DNA of 45,474 nucleotides from JBBDRX01 sp040905245 (GCA_040905245.1 JBBDRX010000038.1:1-45474); one strand, 5' to 3'. Counted from the stretch's first letter, positions 16,233-24,753 are shown. Numbers and translations: made by a program. Notes: generated by a model from the letters alone, not told the origin.

Positions 16233-17618
16233 CTATCTTACCTGTTCTGATCCAAGTTGTCTGATTGGAATCCCTGATGCTTTATAGAGAGCTGCAACCT
16301 TTTTATTCAGATCGAACACATTTTGTTTCAACGTAACACGCAATTCCAGCTCTTTTCGCACCGAATCAATCAGGTCTTCCACTTCTCCAAAACCATAATC
16401 GTAGTTCAATTGTTCATGCCGGACCCAATTTCTTGTCGTTGCAAGAGCCTCTTCTGTATTATTCAGGCGGCTCTCGGCAACCACGGCCTCCATATAACTC
16501 TCATTCAACTCCAGCATAATCACATCCGATAGCGCCTCCCTCAGATCCCGTACCCGGTTGTATGAGATCCGTTCCCGTTCCAGACGATTTCGCACCGAAG
16601 AAAAATTCAGGTTTTGACGAATACCGAAACCAACTGCTCCGGAGAGATAGTTCGTATTGTTAATGATGAACGGGTTACTCTGTCTTGGCCGGTTGGGTGT
16701 ATTGGCAAAGCTGGCGGTTAACCCCAGATAGACCATTGGCAACTGTTGCGATTTCAACGCCTCAATGGAGTGCTCATAGGCCTGAATTCCCGCCTCGGCA
16801 CCTTTCAGTTCCGGCCGATGGTCAGCGGCCATCTGCTGATAATAGTCAAACGGCTCCAATTGAACGGCTACAGGGTCCAGAAACGACTCCTCCGGCAGAT
16901 AGTAACTGGCCTGACCTTCACCCAATACCGACCTCCAGATGCGCTCAATTCGATTTCGGCTCTGCTCTACCTCTGTTTGCTGTGTCCGAAATTCACTGCG
17001 ATAGATTTCGAACTGAAAGACATCCTTCTCTTTCAGATTCGGATCCTCCTCTTGCCTCATCTGTTCAATCTGTTTTTCCACCTGTTCAATCGTCTCTTCG
17101 GCGTCCCTGAGAACACGCTCGACCTCCAGAGCAAGTAAAAAGCTGTAGTAGAGTTCATAAAGCTGAACTTCCAGATTCTGTTTGCTCGTCAGAAACTCCT
17201 GTTCGGCGGCTCTGGCACCAAATTCTGCTGCCTGGATGGCATTGTTTACAGCTCCCCAGGTAAATACTGGCTGAACCGCTTCGAGCTCTGCACGAGTAAA
17301 AATCGCCCAGTTTTCCCAGTCATTCTCAAGATCCGGATCCAGATAGTACTCATTCCTGTCGAGCTGATCATTTCTGCTGTGAACCCCGGGAACCAGACCA
17401 TGATTGGTATTGAAACTGACCGACGGCAGAATCCGGCTGGCTCTCGCCTGATCGATTCGGTTTTTTGCCAGATCAACAGCACCATACTCATAGTCCAGCT
17501 GGCCAGACCTCTCCAGCCCACGGTCTATAAACTCCTGAAGGGAAACCCGCAATGTATCCTGGGCTTGAATCGGCTGGACGCTGATAAAAAAGAGCAGCAG
17601 TACGTAGAGCGGTTTCAT
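16233..17618 (-). CDS. TolC-family outer-membrane efflux protein
   Basis: 461 residues from the ATG at 17616-17618. The signal peptide (MKPLYVLLLFFISVQPIQAQ) is the reason to prefer it over a longer frame to 17732 that would cross a terminator. The protein has the TolC duplication: long amphipathic coiled-coil helices rich in E/Q/R (for example 178-238 and 330-400) and short strands with GFGIRQNLNFSSVRNR and NFFxW/TWGAVNNA-type motifs, forming the beta-barrel and the periplasmic tunnel. Such proteins are outer-membrane channels for type I or RND pumps. No adjacent adaptor or pump is in this operon; the MMPL gene 7 kb away is the only RND candidate in the window. Confidence 0.9.
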   Translation of the reverse strand: MKPLYVLLLFFISVQPIQAQDTLRVSLQEFIDRGLERSGQLDYEYGAVDLAKNRIDQARASRILPSVSFNTNHGLVPGVHSRNDQLDRNEYYLDPDLENDWENWAIFTRAELEAVQPVFTWGAVNNAIQAAEFGARAAEQEFLTSKQNLEVQLYELYYSFLLALEVERVLRDAEETIEQVEKQIEQMRQEEDPNLKEKDVFQFEIYRSEFRTQQTEVEQSRNRIERIWRSVLGEGQASYYLPEESFLDPVAVQLEPFDYYQQMAADHRPELKGAEAGIQAYEHSIEALKSQQLPMVYLGLTASFANTPNRPRQSNPFIINNTNYLSGAVGFGIRQNLNFSSVRNRLERERISYNRVRDLREALSDVIMLELNESYMEAVVAESRLNNTEEALATTRNWVRHEQLNYDYGFGEVEDLIDSVRKELELRVTLKQNVFDLNKKVAALYKASGIPIRQLGSEQVR

Positions 17619-17696
17619 AATCGATGGAACTTGTTGATCAGGTAAAAAACGGTTCAGATTTGCCCTTGCTAACGGCCAGAAACTGGATTTATTCAA

Positions 17697-17723
17697 ACAA
17701 AAAAAGCTCCTGTTCGGAGCTCT
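17697..17723 (-). terminator. Rho-independent terminator after tRNA-Ser / atp operon
   Basis: On the minus strand GAGCTCC, a 5-nt loop and GGAGCT form a stem (core 17705-17721) followed by a run of T (A-run at 17699-17705 on the plus strand). It lies 77 nt beyond the 3' end of tRNA-Ser and is the first terminator after atpG, so it probably ends the atp transcript and the tRNA together. Confidence 0.85.
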
Positions 17724-17800
17724 GTTCAACATTCGGCCATTCTGCCCTGACCCAAGTAAAGGCCCTCTCCTCTGTGGAAGAGGTTGTTCAGTAATAAGAG

Positions 17801-17887
17801 CGGAGGGCGAGGGATTCGAACCCCCGGAGACCGCAAGGCCTCAACGGTTTTCAAGACCGCCGCATTCGACCACTCTGCCAGCCCTCC
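17801..17887 (-). tRNA. tRNA-Ser (anticodon UGA)
   Basis: The 5' end on the minus strand is GGAGGGC (17887-17881), pairing with GCCCTCC (17808-17802); the discriminator G is at 17801. The anticodon loop CTTGAAA holds TGA at 17853-17851, reading UCA/UCG serine codons. The T-arm GGGGGTTCGAATCCCTC is canonical, and the long variable arm confirms a class II tRNA. CCA is not encoded. The 5' end lies only 7 nt after the atpG stop codon at 17895, so this tRNA is probably cut from the end of the atp mRNA. Confidence 0.97.
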
Positions 17888-17894
17888 AGTAAAA

Positions 17895-18788
17895 TCAATC
17901 CTCCAACGCCTGAGCTCCGGATACAATTTCGGAAATCTCGGTCGTAATTGCACTTTGTCGCGCTTGGTTATAGCTGAGCCGGAGATCCTCTTCCAGCTCT
18001 TTCGCATTCTCCGTTGCATTATCCATGGCCGCCATCCGCGCACCCTGCTCTGCAGCATTGGACTCCAGAACAGCTCCCCAGAGCTCCATATTCAGATGAA
18101 GTGGAAGAAGGCGGTCCAGAATAGCCGCTGAATCCGGCTCATAAAGGTAGTCATTCACCGAAACAGAATCATCCCCGGAATGTTCCTTTACCAGCTCTAC
18201 CGGATCGACAGGAAGCACTTTTCGCACCAGTCTGTTTTGTGAAATGACAGACTTGAACTCATTGTAAGCGATATGTACCTGGTCGTATATTCCGCTGACA
18301 AACTGGTCGCGAGCACCCTCCATAATCACAGATGTATCAGGAAAATTCAGTTGATCAAAAAACCCGGGATGCCCCTCAACAACCGAATAGTTTCGTTTTC
18401 TGAAATAGGCATTCGCTTTTTTACCAACACAAATCAGATCCACACTGTTACTTGCCAGTTTCTCAGACCATCTGCCACGAAGTTCGCTCTCGACGACTTT
18501 AAACAGATTGTTGTTAAATCCACCACACAGTCCTCGATCCGATCCTACAATAATAAGCAGAATACGATCGACCGTCTCCGGGGTACGGAGAAGTTCATTG
18601 CTCTGTTCGTTCCCCGAAACAAGTCGAGATACAACCTCACTCAGTTTCGCCCGGTACGGGCGAGTCTCGTTCATTCGATTCTGAGCTTTTCTCAGCTTCG
18701 CTGCGGCGACCATCTTCATCGCCTTGGTAATCTGAATGGTGTTGTTGACCGAAGTAATCCGGTTTCGTATGTCACGAAGGTTTGCCAT
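17895..18788 (-). CDS. atpG: F1 ATP synthase gamma subunit
   Basis: 297 residues, normal for gamma. The N-terminal helix MANLRDIRNRITSVNNTIQITKAMKMVAAAKLRKAQ is diagnostic. The C-terminal helix ends with MAAMDNATENAKELEEDLRLSYNQARQSAITTEISEIVSGA, also typical. It is the rotating central stalk that couples proton flow to the alpha/beta catalytic hexamer in the cytoplasmic F1. Only 3 nt separate its start from the atpA stop. It is the last protein gene of the operon, directly before tRNA-Ser. Confidence 0.98.
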   Translation of the reverse strand: MANLRDIRNRITSVNNTIQITKAMKMVAAAKLRKAQNRMNETRPYRAKLSEVVSRLVSGNEQSNELLRTPETVDRILLIIVGSDRGLCGGFNNNLFKVVESELRGRWSEKLASNSVDLICVGKKANAYFRKRNYSVVEGHPGFFDQLNFPDTSVIMEGARDQFVSGIYDQVHIAYNEFKSVISQNRLVRKVLPVDPVELVKEHSGDDSVSVNDYLYEPDSAAILDRLLPLHLNMELWGAVLESNAAEQGARMAAMDNATENAKELEEDLRLSYNQARQSAITTEISEIVSGAQALED

Positions 18789-18791
18789 TCG

Positions 18792-20408
18792 CTACGCCTC
18801 CTCTGCTACAGTCAACTGATCAATAATCGTAGACGCTGTTTTTACAAGTTTTTCAGCAAATGAATCGTCCAGAAGACCGGTTGAGGCAAGATCACTCATC
18901 TCATCGGCAAACCGGGCTCGTACTGTCTCCAGATACTGCTCCTCAAACTCACCGATCTGATCGACAACCAAACGATCGAGCAGTCCTTCAGCGTTCACTT
19001 TCAGCAAGACGATCTGATCTTCCACAGCCAGTGGTTGAAATTCGTTCTGTTTCATCAATTCAACAGTTCGTTCACCACGCTTCAACTGACGCTGTGTTGC
19101 AGGATCCAGATCGGAACCGAACTTTGCAAATGCTTCGAGTTCCCGATACTGGGCAAGATCCAGCTTCAGAGTCCCAGAAAGTTTTTTCATCGCCTTCACC
19201 TGTGCAGAGCCACCCACACGAGAAACCGAAATACCTACATCGATTGCAGGACGAATACCGGAGTTAAACAGATCGGTATCCAGAAAAATCTGGCCGTCTG
19301 TAATAGAGATCACGTTGGTTGGAATATAAGCGGATACATCTCCGGCCTGTGTTTCTATAATCGGCAATGCAGTCAGAGATCCACCTGCCTTCAGTTTGGG
19401 TCGGAGAGAGTCCGGAACATTATTCATCTGCTTCACAACGCCCTCGTTATCAATAATCTTCGCAGCTCTTTCCAGTAACCGGCTGTGAAGATAGAAGACA
19501 TCTCCCGGATAAGCTTCCCGGCCCGGTGGCCGTTTCAGCAGGAGTGAAAGCTCACGATAGGCAACCGCCTGTTTGGAAAGATCATCATAGATCACCAGGG
19601 CATGCCGTCCCGTATCCCGAAAATATTCCCCGATTGCCGCACCGGCAAAAGGCGCAATGTAACGCATGGGTGCTGAGGTACTTGCAGGAGCGGATACCAC
19701 GGTTGTATAGTCCATGGCTCCGTGCTCTTTCAATTTGTTAACAATTCCCGCAACCGTAGACCCTTTTTGTCCTACAGCCACATAGATACAGTAAACGGGC
19801 TTGTCCGTATCCTGTGTCTGCTTTTGATTGATAATAGTATCAATGGCGACTGCAGTCTTTCCTGTCTGCCGGTCACCGATAATCAACTCACGTTGTCCCC
19901 TACCAATAGGAATCAGGGAGTCAATCGCTTTCAGGCCGGTTTGCAGAGGCTCCTCAACAGGCTGACGGTAGACAACACCCGGTGCTTTCCGTTCCAGAGG
20001 CAGAGAGATCGTTTCTCCGGTAACGGCACCCTCTCCGTCGACAGGCCGGCCGAGCGGATCAATAACCCGTCCAAGAACCCCTTCTCCTACATTGATAGAC
20101 GCAATATTTTTGGTTCTCTTCACCGAGTGCCCCTCTTCCACAGAGCTGGAAGACCCAAAAAGTACGACACCCACATTATCCTCTTCCAGGTTCAAAACCA
20201 TTCCACGGATTGGGTTCCCGTCTGCGTCCAGCGAGTCCGGTAATTCTACCAACTCACCGGCCTGAACACTTGAAAGGCCATAAACACGGGCAATCCCGTC
20301 ACCTACCTCCAGGATTGTGCCTACATCATAAATTTCCGCTTCGTTGTCAAATCCTGAGATCTGCTTGCGTAAAATGGCGGAAACTTCATCTGGTCTGATT
20401 CGACTCAT
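18792..20408 (-). CDS. atpA: F1 ATP synthase alpha subunit
   Basis: 538 residues. Walker A GDRQTGKT at about 178-185, the DELSEED-like region, and the conserved PGREAYPGDVFYLHSRLLERAAK and ALPIIETQAGDVSAYIPTNVISITDGQIFL stretches identify alpha. It forms the non-catalytic nucleotide-binding half of the F1 hexamer. atpH lies 28 nt upstream, atpG 3 nt downstream. The matching beta subunit is not in the operon and must be encoded elsewhere. Confidence 0.99.
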   Translation of the reverse strand: MSRIRPDEVSAILRKQISGFDNEAEIYDVGTILEVGDGIARVYGLSSVQAGELVELPDSLDADGNPIRGMVLNLEEDNVGVVLFGSSSSVEEGHSVKRTKNIASINVGEGVLGRVIDPLGRPVDGEGAVTGETISLPLERKAPGVVYRQPVEEPLQTGLKAIDSLIPIGRGQRELIIGDRQTGKTAVAIDTIINQKQTQDTDKPVYCIYVAVGQKGSTVAGIVNKLKEHGAMDYTTVVSAPASTSAPMRYIAPFAGAAIGEYFRDTGRHALVIYDDLSKQAVAYRELSLLLKRPPGREAYPGDVFYLHSRLLERAAKIIDNEGVVKQMNNVPDSLRPKLKAGGSLTALPIIETQAGDVSAYIPTNVISITDGQIFLDTDLFNSGIRPAIDVGISVSRVGGSAQVKAMKKLSGTLKLDLAQYRELEAFAKFGSDLDPATQRQLKRGERTVELMKQNEFQPLAVEDQIVLLKVNAEGLLDRLVVDQIGEFEEQYLETVRARFADEMSDLASTGLLDDSFAEKLVKTASTIIDQLTVAEEA

Positions 20409-20436
20409 GCTTTGATTACCTCAAATTTCAATTTAT

Positions 20437-20979
20437 TCAAATAGCCACTTCCTTGAAAAGCGAAGAGAGACGGTTCAACTGGTGACGAACCGTCCCGTCG
20501 ATAATAGTATCACTAATCTGGATCGCCATTCCACCGATCAGCTCCGGTTGTTTCTCCAGTTGCAGCTCAATAGTCTTCCCGGTCTGCTTCTCCAGCATCT
20601 TCTTCAAATCACCGGTCTGTGCATCATCCAGATCCATTGCGAAACGAACCTGAACATCCAGAATCTGTTTATACTCTTTATAGAGTTCAATAAATCCACT
20701 CATCATCTGGTCCAGAAGTCGTTCACGCCCTTTCCGAATCACCAGATCAAAAAACTGAAGAGTAAGTGGTTGAACAGAGTTTGAAAAAACGCTGTGAAGC
20801 GCCTCTTTTTTCTCTTCCGATTTGATAATCGGACTCCGAAGGAAGAGCTCCAGATCACGAGAAGCTTCAATCGTCTCATGAACCAGACCCACATCCGCCA
20901 TGATCCCTTCCAGGATATCCTGCTCAATTGCGATCTGCAACAGAGCACTCGCATACCGTCGGGCTGCTTTTACGACCAT
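20437..20979 (-). CDS. atpH: F1 ATP synthase delta subunit
   Basis: 180 residues, matching AtpH (delta/OSCP). The order AARRYASALLQIAIEQD, then LELFLRSPIIKSEEKKEALHSVF, and the C-terminal TGKTIELQLEKQPELIGGM and QISDTIIDGTVRHQLNRLSSLF is diagnostic. It caps F1 and ties it to the b-subunit stator stalk. Its start is 7 nt downstream of the atpF stop, and atpA follows after 28 nt. Confidence 0.96.
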   Translation of the reverse strand: MVVKAARRYASALLQIAIEQDILEGIMADVGLVHETIEASRDLELFLRSPIIKSEEKKEALHSVFSNSVQPLTLQFFDLVIRKGRERLLDQMMSGFIELYKEYKQILDVQVRFAMDLDDAQTGDLKKMLEKQTGKTIELQLEKQPELIGGMAIQISDTIIDGTVRHQLNRLSSLFKEVAI

Positions 20980-20986
20980 TGGCTAT

Positions 20987-21502
20987 CTAGTTCTTGGGAA
21001 GATTGTCGATAAAACGATCAACAAGCTTCTTGTTCTTCTCTTTATCGAGTTCAGCATCAATAATCATCGATGCCGCTTTCACGGCAAGCTCGGCAACTTC
21101 GTTCCGAAGCTCAATCAGGGCCTTCTGCTTCTCCTGTTCGATGGCACCACGTGCATCTTCCAGAATTGCGGCGGCTTCTTTTTTCGACTTGTCCAGTCGA
21201 TCGGTTCGAAGTTTTTCTGCCTCTTCAATCGCGGCTTTACGAATACGCTGTGCCTCGATTTCCGCTTCACGTAGTGCTTTCTGATTCTCTTGCGAGATTT
21301 TTTCCGCTTTGGCAATTGCCTTTTCGGCAGACTCCAGAGAATCCTTGATTCTTTGTTCCCGCTCATCCAGTGCTTTGGTGATATGAGGAACTGCGTATTT
21401 GCCCATTCCCCATAAAAAGAGAAGCATTGAAATCAGAACCCAGATTGCGAAGCCTGTCTGAAACGACAGCAACCCGCCACCGCTTGCTAAGAAAACCGTC
21501 AT
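20987..21502 (-). CDS. atpF: F0 ATP synthase b subunit
   Basis: 171 residues. One transmembrane helix (about 15-33, FQTGFAIWVLISMLLFLWGM) is followed by a long charged coiled coil rich in E, K and A (about 40-145), as in the peripheral stator. It dimerises and binds delta. Located 23 nt after atpE and 7 nt before atpH. Only one b-type gene is present, so no b/b' pair is seen here. Confidence 0.96.
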   Translation of the reverse strand: MTVFLASGGGLLSFQTGFAIWVLISMLLFLWGMGKYAVPHITKALDEREQRIKDSLESAEKAIAKAEKISQENQKALREAEIEAQRIRKAAIEEAEKLRTDRLDKSKKEAAAILEDARGAIEQEKQKALIELRNEVAELAVKAASMIIDAELDKEKNKKLVDRFIDNLPKN

Positions 21503-21525
21503 GGTTACTCCCTGTGGATTGTTTG

Positions 21526-21747
21526 TTAGCCGCTGATTTGCAGGGCGAGCAGAATACAGATAATGGCACCAATTAGTGCAATACCTTCAATAAAGGCTGC
21601 TGTCAAAATCATAGCACCCCGGATATCACCGGCCGCTTCTGGTTGTCGAGCAATACTTTCGGTAGCGCCCTTTCCAATCATTCCAATACCGATTCCAGCA
21701 CCGATTGCGATGATTCCGGCACCAAGACCTGCTGCTAATAGTCCCAT
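21526..21747 (-). CDS. atpE: F0 ATP synthase c subunit
   Basis: 73 residues forming two transmembrane helices around the polar loop ARQPEAAGDIRG. Helix 1 has glycines (AIGAGIGIGMIGKG) and helix 2 carries the ion-binding glutamate in AAFIEGIALIG. At the position where sodium-specific rotors have glutamine in helix 1 there is isoleucine, and Ser/Thr does not follow the glutamate, so the ring is most likely proton-coupled. This is inferred by manual alignment to a known Na+ type. The gene sits between atpB and atpF. Confidence 0.97.
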   Translation of the reverse strand: MGLLAAGLGAGIIAIGAGIGIGMIGKGATESIARQPEAAGDIRGAMILTAAFIEGIALIGAIICILLALQISG

Positions 21748-21781
21748 AATAGTTATCCTGTTCGTTTTGTAGGTTTATTGG

Positions 21782-22837
21782 TTACATATGTACTTGTGCA
21801 TCCGTTGCATTTGCAACAGATGGCTGATGTTTTTCATCGTGATGATGCTCTTCGGCCGCCATGCCGATAAATACTGCGGAAAGCAGAGTGAAAATATAGG
21901 CCTGCAATAGTGCAATAAATGCTTTCAAGACATAGAGGATAGCCGTCAGACTCACCCATATAACTCCGGAAGAAACACCAAATACAGCACCGAACATGTC
22001 AGTAAACACAAAGATCAATCCCAGAATACAGACGATCATAATCTTTCCGGACAACATATTTGCAAAAAGACGAATGGCCAATGCGAACGGTTTGGTAAAG
22101 AGCCCAAGAATTTCGACTGGTGTCAGTATCACACGGACCAGAGGCGGAACCCCGGGGAACATGAAAACGTGCTCCCAGTGATGCTTGGTCCCGCTGAACT
22201 GCGTAATAAAAAAGGTGATTGTTGCAAGAGTTGCCGTAACGGTAAGATCTGCGGTCGCAGACACGCCCCAGGGGAGCATGCCGAACAGATTCATCAAACT
22301 GATTGCGACAAAAACGGAGAAGAGATAGTTCACATAAGCCTTGTACTTGTCTCCGGGAATGTACTCTTTGGCAATATCGTCTCGTATAAAAACAAAAAAC
22401 ACCTCGAACAGATTCTGCCAGATCCCTCTGGGCTCACTCGTGGATCCAACACCTTTTTTATATCGGAAAGCCGCCCACAAGGTCAACAAAAAAGTCAGCA
22501 GAATGCTGATCCAGACATACATCAGATGCGAAGTAATAGAGAAATCGATCCCCACAGGTGTTCCGTCTGCCCGTACAATGGTTTCATCTTCTTCTGAAAA
22601 TTCACCAGAGGAAAGTGCACTTTCTGTATTGGAGTAGAAATAAAACCGACCATCAACATAAAAAATCCTGGGCAGGTAGATCTTTTGACCAACGACTTCA
22701 AGATAATCATGATCAACGACCTTTCCCATAACATCAATCGGAGGTGAATCATCCGATTCGTCTGCCCCGAACAGGGCAGGAGAAAGCAACAAAGAGAACA
22801 GTAAGGTTAGAAAGAGTCGGCGCAGTGCTGTCGTCAT
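21782..22837 (-). CDS. atpB: F0 ATP synthase a subunit, with signal peptide and His-rich tail
   Basis: 351 residues, longer than E. coli AtpB because of an N-terminal extension. A cleavable signal peptide (LRRLFLTLLFSLLLSPALFG) and a periplasmic stretch of about 80 residues precede the membrane part; this layout is typical of Bacteroidota-like subunit a. The essential arginine lies in PFALAIRLFANMLSGK. The aspartate/histidine-rich C-terminus, EEHHHDEKHQPS, is unusual and might bind a metal. It forms the proton half-channels facing the c-ring. atpE follows after 34 nt. Confidence 0.96.
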   Translation of the reverse strand: MTTALRRLFLTLLFSLLLSPALFGADESDDSPPIDVMGKVVDHDYLEVVGQKIYLPRIFYVDGRFYFYSNTESALSSGEFSEEDETIVRADGTPVGIDFSITSHLMYVWISILLTFLLTLWAAFRYKKGVGSTSEPRGIWQNLFEVFFVFIRDDIAKEYIPGDKYKAYVNYLFSVFVAISLMNLFGMLPWGVSATADLTVTATLATITFFITQFSGTKHHWEHVFMFPGVPPLVRVILTPVEILGLFTKPFALAIRLFANMLSGKIMIVCILGLIFVFTDMFGAVFGVSSGVIWVSLTAILYVLKAFIALLQAYIFTLLSAVFIGMAAEEHHHDEKHQPSVANATDAQVHM

Positions 22838-22850
22838 TCCGTATCAGCGA

Positions 22851-23234
22851 TTATGTCGGTCGATTGGTACTGGTTTTGTGGATCAAAATAATATCAATTA
22901 CAGAGTGAAGAATATAAGAAATAATAAAACTCAGAGTAAAGGAAACTTGTTCAATATTTGTCACAGCAAGTACAAGGAAAAAGAGAGAGAGGATCAACAA
23001 TAAACGAAGAAAGAAAACCAGGTAGTAGTACGCCAAAAACTGTTTCCAATCTGCATCTTTGAAAAGCTGGTACATGACAAGATGGACGGCGATGGCCAGC
23101 AATCCAAGAAGATAACCACTAATCCAGCCAACAACATCAATAGAAGGGACAGCCAGGGAGAGAATCAGAGAGGCTGCTCCTGCCAGTATCACTGCGAGCC
23201 ATTCTGTTCTGTATTGGCTTTGGGCAATCTCCAT
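22851..23234 (-). CDS. AtpI-like small membrane protein
   Basis: 127 residues with four hydrophobic helices (about 13-29, 35-57, 67-89, 97-117). Its place between the AtpZ-like gene and atpB, in a conserved F0 order, and its size fit the AtpI family, which helps assemble the c-ring and may transport magnesium. Sequence similarity is weak by eye, so the name rests on topology and context. The stop lies 13 nt before atpB; its start is 9 nt after the AtpZ-like stop. Confidence 0.7.
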   Translation of the reverse strand: MEIAQSQYRTEWLAVILAGAASLILSLAVPSIDVVGWISGYLLGLLAIAVHLVMYQLFKDADWKQFLAYYYLVFFLRLLLILSLFFLVLAVTNIEQVSFTLSFIISYILHSVIDIILIHKTSTNRPT

Positions 23235-23243
23235 AAAGTACGA

Positions 23244-23456
23244 TCAGGGTTTGGACTGAGATCTGGAGAGGCGAAGTAACAGGCCGAAGAAGAGCAATAC
23301 ACCGATGATGGCACCACCCAGCAGAAACCAGGGAGAGGTATCCCAAAAACTGTCAATCCAGAAACCGATTCCGATAGGCAGAATCAGGGTACCGGCAATT
23401 TCAACTCCCAGTGAAAGATAACGAAGATAGTCTCTGGAACCTTGTGAATCACCCAT
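23244..23456 (-). CDS. AtpZ/F0F1 assembly-type membrane protein
   Basis: 70 residues with two transmembrane helices (about 16-32 and 38-60). The motif GVEIAGTLILPIGIGFWIDS and the ending FFGLLLRLSR match the AtpZ/AtpI family (F0F1-ATPase accessory). A longer frame starts at 23534, but it overlaps bactofilin and its N-terminus is not protein-like; the ATG at 23454-23456 follows the bactofilin stop by 4 nt and gives a typical length. It is the first gene of the ATP synthase part proper. Confidence 0.75.
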   Translation of the reverse strand: MGDSQGSRDYLRYLSLGVEIAGTLILPIGIGFWIDSFWDTSPWFLLGGAIIGVLLFFGLLLRLSRSQSKP

Positions 23457-23460
23457 GGAT

Positions 23461-23892
23461 TCAGGAGGCACTTTTTGCAGACAGATTTTCGCTGTGCTTA
23501 GCAGAGAGCGGACGGCTTCCCGACCCGGCATCACTGCTCATGTTGCAATTCCCCTTGATTTGTGCTCCCTCCTCAACCAGAAGAGTCTTGGTATGGATGT
23601 CGCCATTGATCACCGCGGAGCTTCGAAGGATCAATTTACCGGTCACAAAGAGCTCTCCCTCCAGCCGGCCGGCAATATCTGCATCCTCCGCTCTGATATT
23701 TCCATCCACACTTCCGGAGGCGGTAATAATGACCCGTCCGCTGGATTCTGCCTCCCCTTCGACAGAACCTGATATACGGATATCACTATCCGACTGAATG
23801 TTTCCGCTCAACCGCGTCCCTTCACTGATCATATTAAGAATGGGAGACCCGCTTGGCTGGTTCGACTTGGTTGTATCCGATTTGGAAAACAT
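23461..23892 (-). CDS. Bactofilin (polymer-forming cytoskeletal protein)
   Basis: 143 residues. The beta-helical core (about 25-120) shows regular hydrophobic repeats: DIRISGSVEGEAESSGRVII, SGSVDGNIRAEDADIAGRLE and KLILRSSAVINGDIHTKTLLVEEG. These define bactofilins, which form filaments at the inner membrane and organise cell-wall enzymes. It is flanked by disordered polar tails. An M23 peptidase gene lies 9 nt upstream, a combination known in several bacteria to shape the wall, and it precedes the atp cluster by 4 nt. Confidence 0.93.
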   Translation of the reverse strand: MFSKSDTTKSNQPSGSPILNMISEGTRLSGNIQSDSDIRISGSVEGEAESSGRVIITASGSVDGNIRAEDADIAGRLEGELFVTGKLILRSSAVINGDIHTKTLLVEEGAQIKGNCNMSSDAGSGSRPLSAKHSENLSAKSAS

Positions 23893-23901
23893 GAGACTAC
23901 A

Positions 23902-24753
23902 TTAGTTTAAAAGATAGAGTTGTGGAATTTGAGGGGCGCCATCCTTCCAGATTTCAAAATGAAGGTGGGAGCCAAAACTCAATGCACCCCGATCTCCAAC
24001 GGCTCCGAGAACATCCCCCCGAAGTACGTGATCGCCTACCTGCCTGTAGAGTTTTTCGCCATGCTTGTACACAGACAGGTATCCGTCTGCATGCTGCAGG
24101 TAGAGTACGTATCCATAGTTGACGGTCCAGTCCGCATAGACAACAGAACCGTCCGCAATGGCCCAAAACTCAGTTCCGGTTCGGGCGGCAATATCAATAC
24201 CGTAATGACTCTCCTCCGGATTGAAGGACTGGGATACCGACCCCTCCATGGGAAATGGTGCCGGGAAAAGAGCCGAACGTCGATAGATATCCGAATTCAG
24301 GATCTCGTCGGTGGAAAACATCTCATAGGTCTGGAACCCGTCCCCGGAAACACTGCCGGGATAGGATTCTCCTGGTGTACGACGGGATTCCCCGGCAGAC
24401 ACAGTCCTGAATGTCGTGTCAGGCGTCTCCATCAGAACCTGCTTCAGATCCATCAGCTGACGATCTCTCAACTGAAGAGAATCCTCCAGAGCCATCACCT
24501 TCTCAGTAACTGAAAGAACACTCTCCCGAAGGCTCGAATCCGACTTTGTCTGATACAGAGAGCCTAACGGGGTGATAAAAAAGATAATGGTTGTCATCAG
24601 GACCGATACGGCCACACACAAAACAACCACCCGAATTACATCGGAAGACTCAATACGAAATGACCGGGAAACTTCCGGCTCCTCTTCATCCAGCAGGAGG
24701 ACGGTTACTTCTCCATCCCGTTTCGAGACCAACTTTTTAAGCAATTCCCACAT
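23902..24753 (-). CDS. Membrane-anchored M23 (LytM) peptidoglycan endopeptidase
   Basis: 283 residues. An N-terminal transmembrane helix (about 38-60) is followed by a coiled-coil stretch (about 70-107), then the LytM domain. Zinc ligands and catalytic residues are complete: His183 and Asp187 (HYGIDIA), His231 (VYKHGEKLY) and the HLH pair at 263-265 (FGSHLHFE). It should cleave peptidoglycan cross-bridges in the periplasm. As first gene of the operon with bactofilin, it is probably the wall enzyme that the bactofilin positions. No other peptidase gene is nearby. Confidence 0.93.
   Translation of the reverse strand: MWELLKKLVSKRDGEVTVLLLDEEEPEVSRSFRIESSDVIRVVVLCVAVSVLMTTIIFFITPLGSLYQTKSDSSLRESVLSVTEKVMALEDSLQLRDRQLMDLKQVLMETPDTTFRTVSAGESRRTPGESYPGSVSGDGFQTYEMFSTDEILNSDIYRRSALFPAPFPMEGSVSQSFNPEESHYGIDIAARTGTEFWAIADGSVVYADWTVNYGYVLYLQHADGYLSVYKHGEKLYRQVGDHVLRGDVLGAVGDRGALSFGSHLHFEIWKDGAPQIPQLYLLN

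Noticed and set aside
17619..17732. N-terminal extension of the TolC-family protein
   Set aside because: It would pass through the tRNA/atp terminator; the signal peptide starts at Met 17618.
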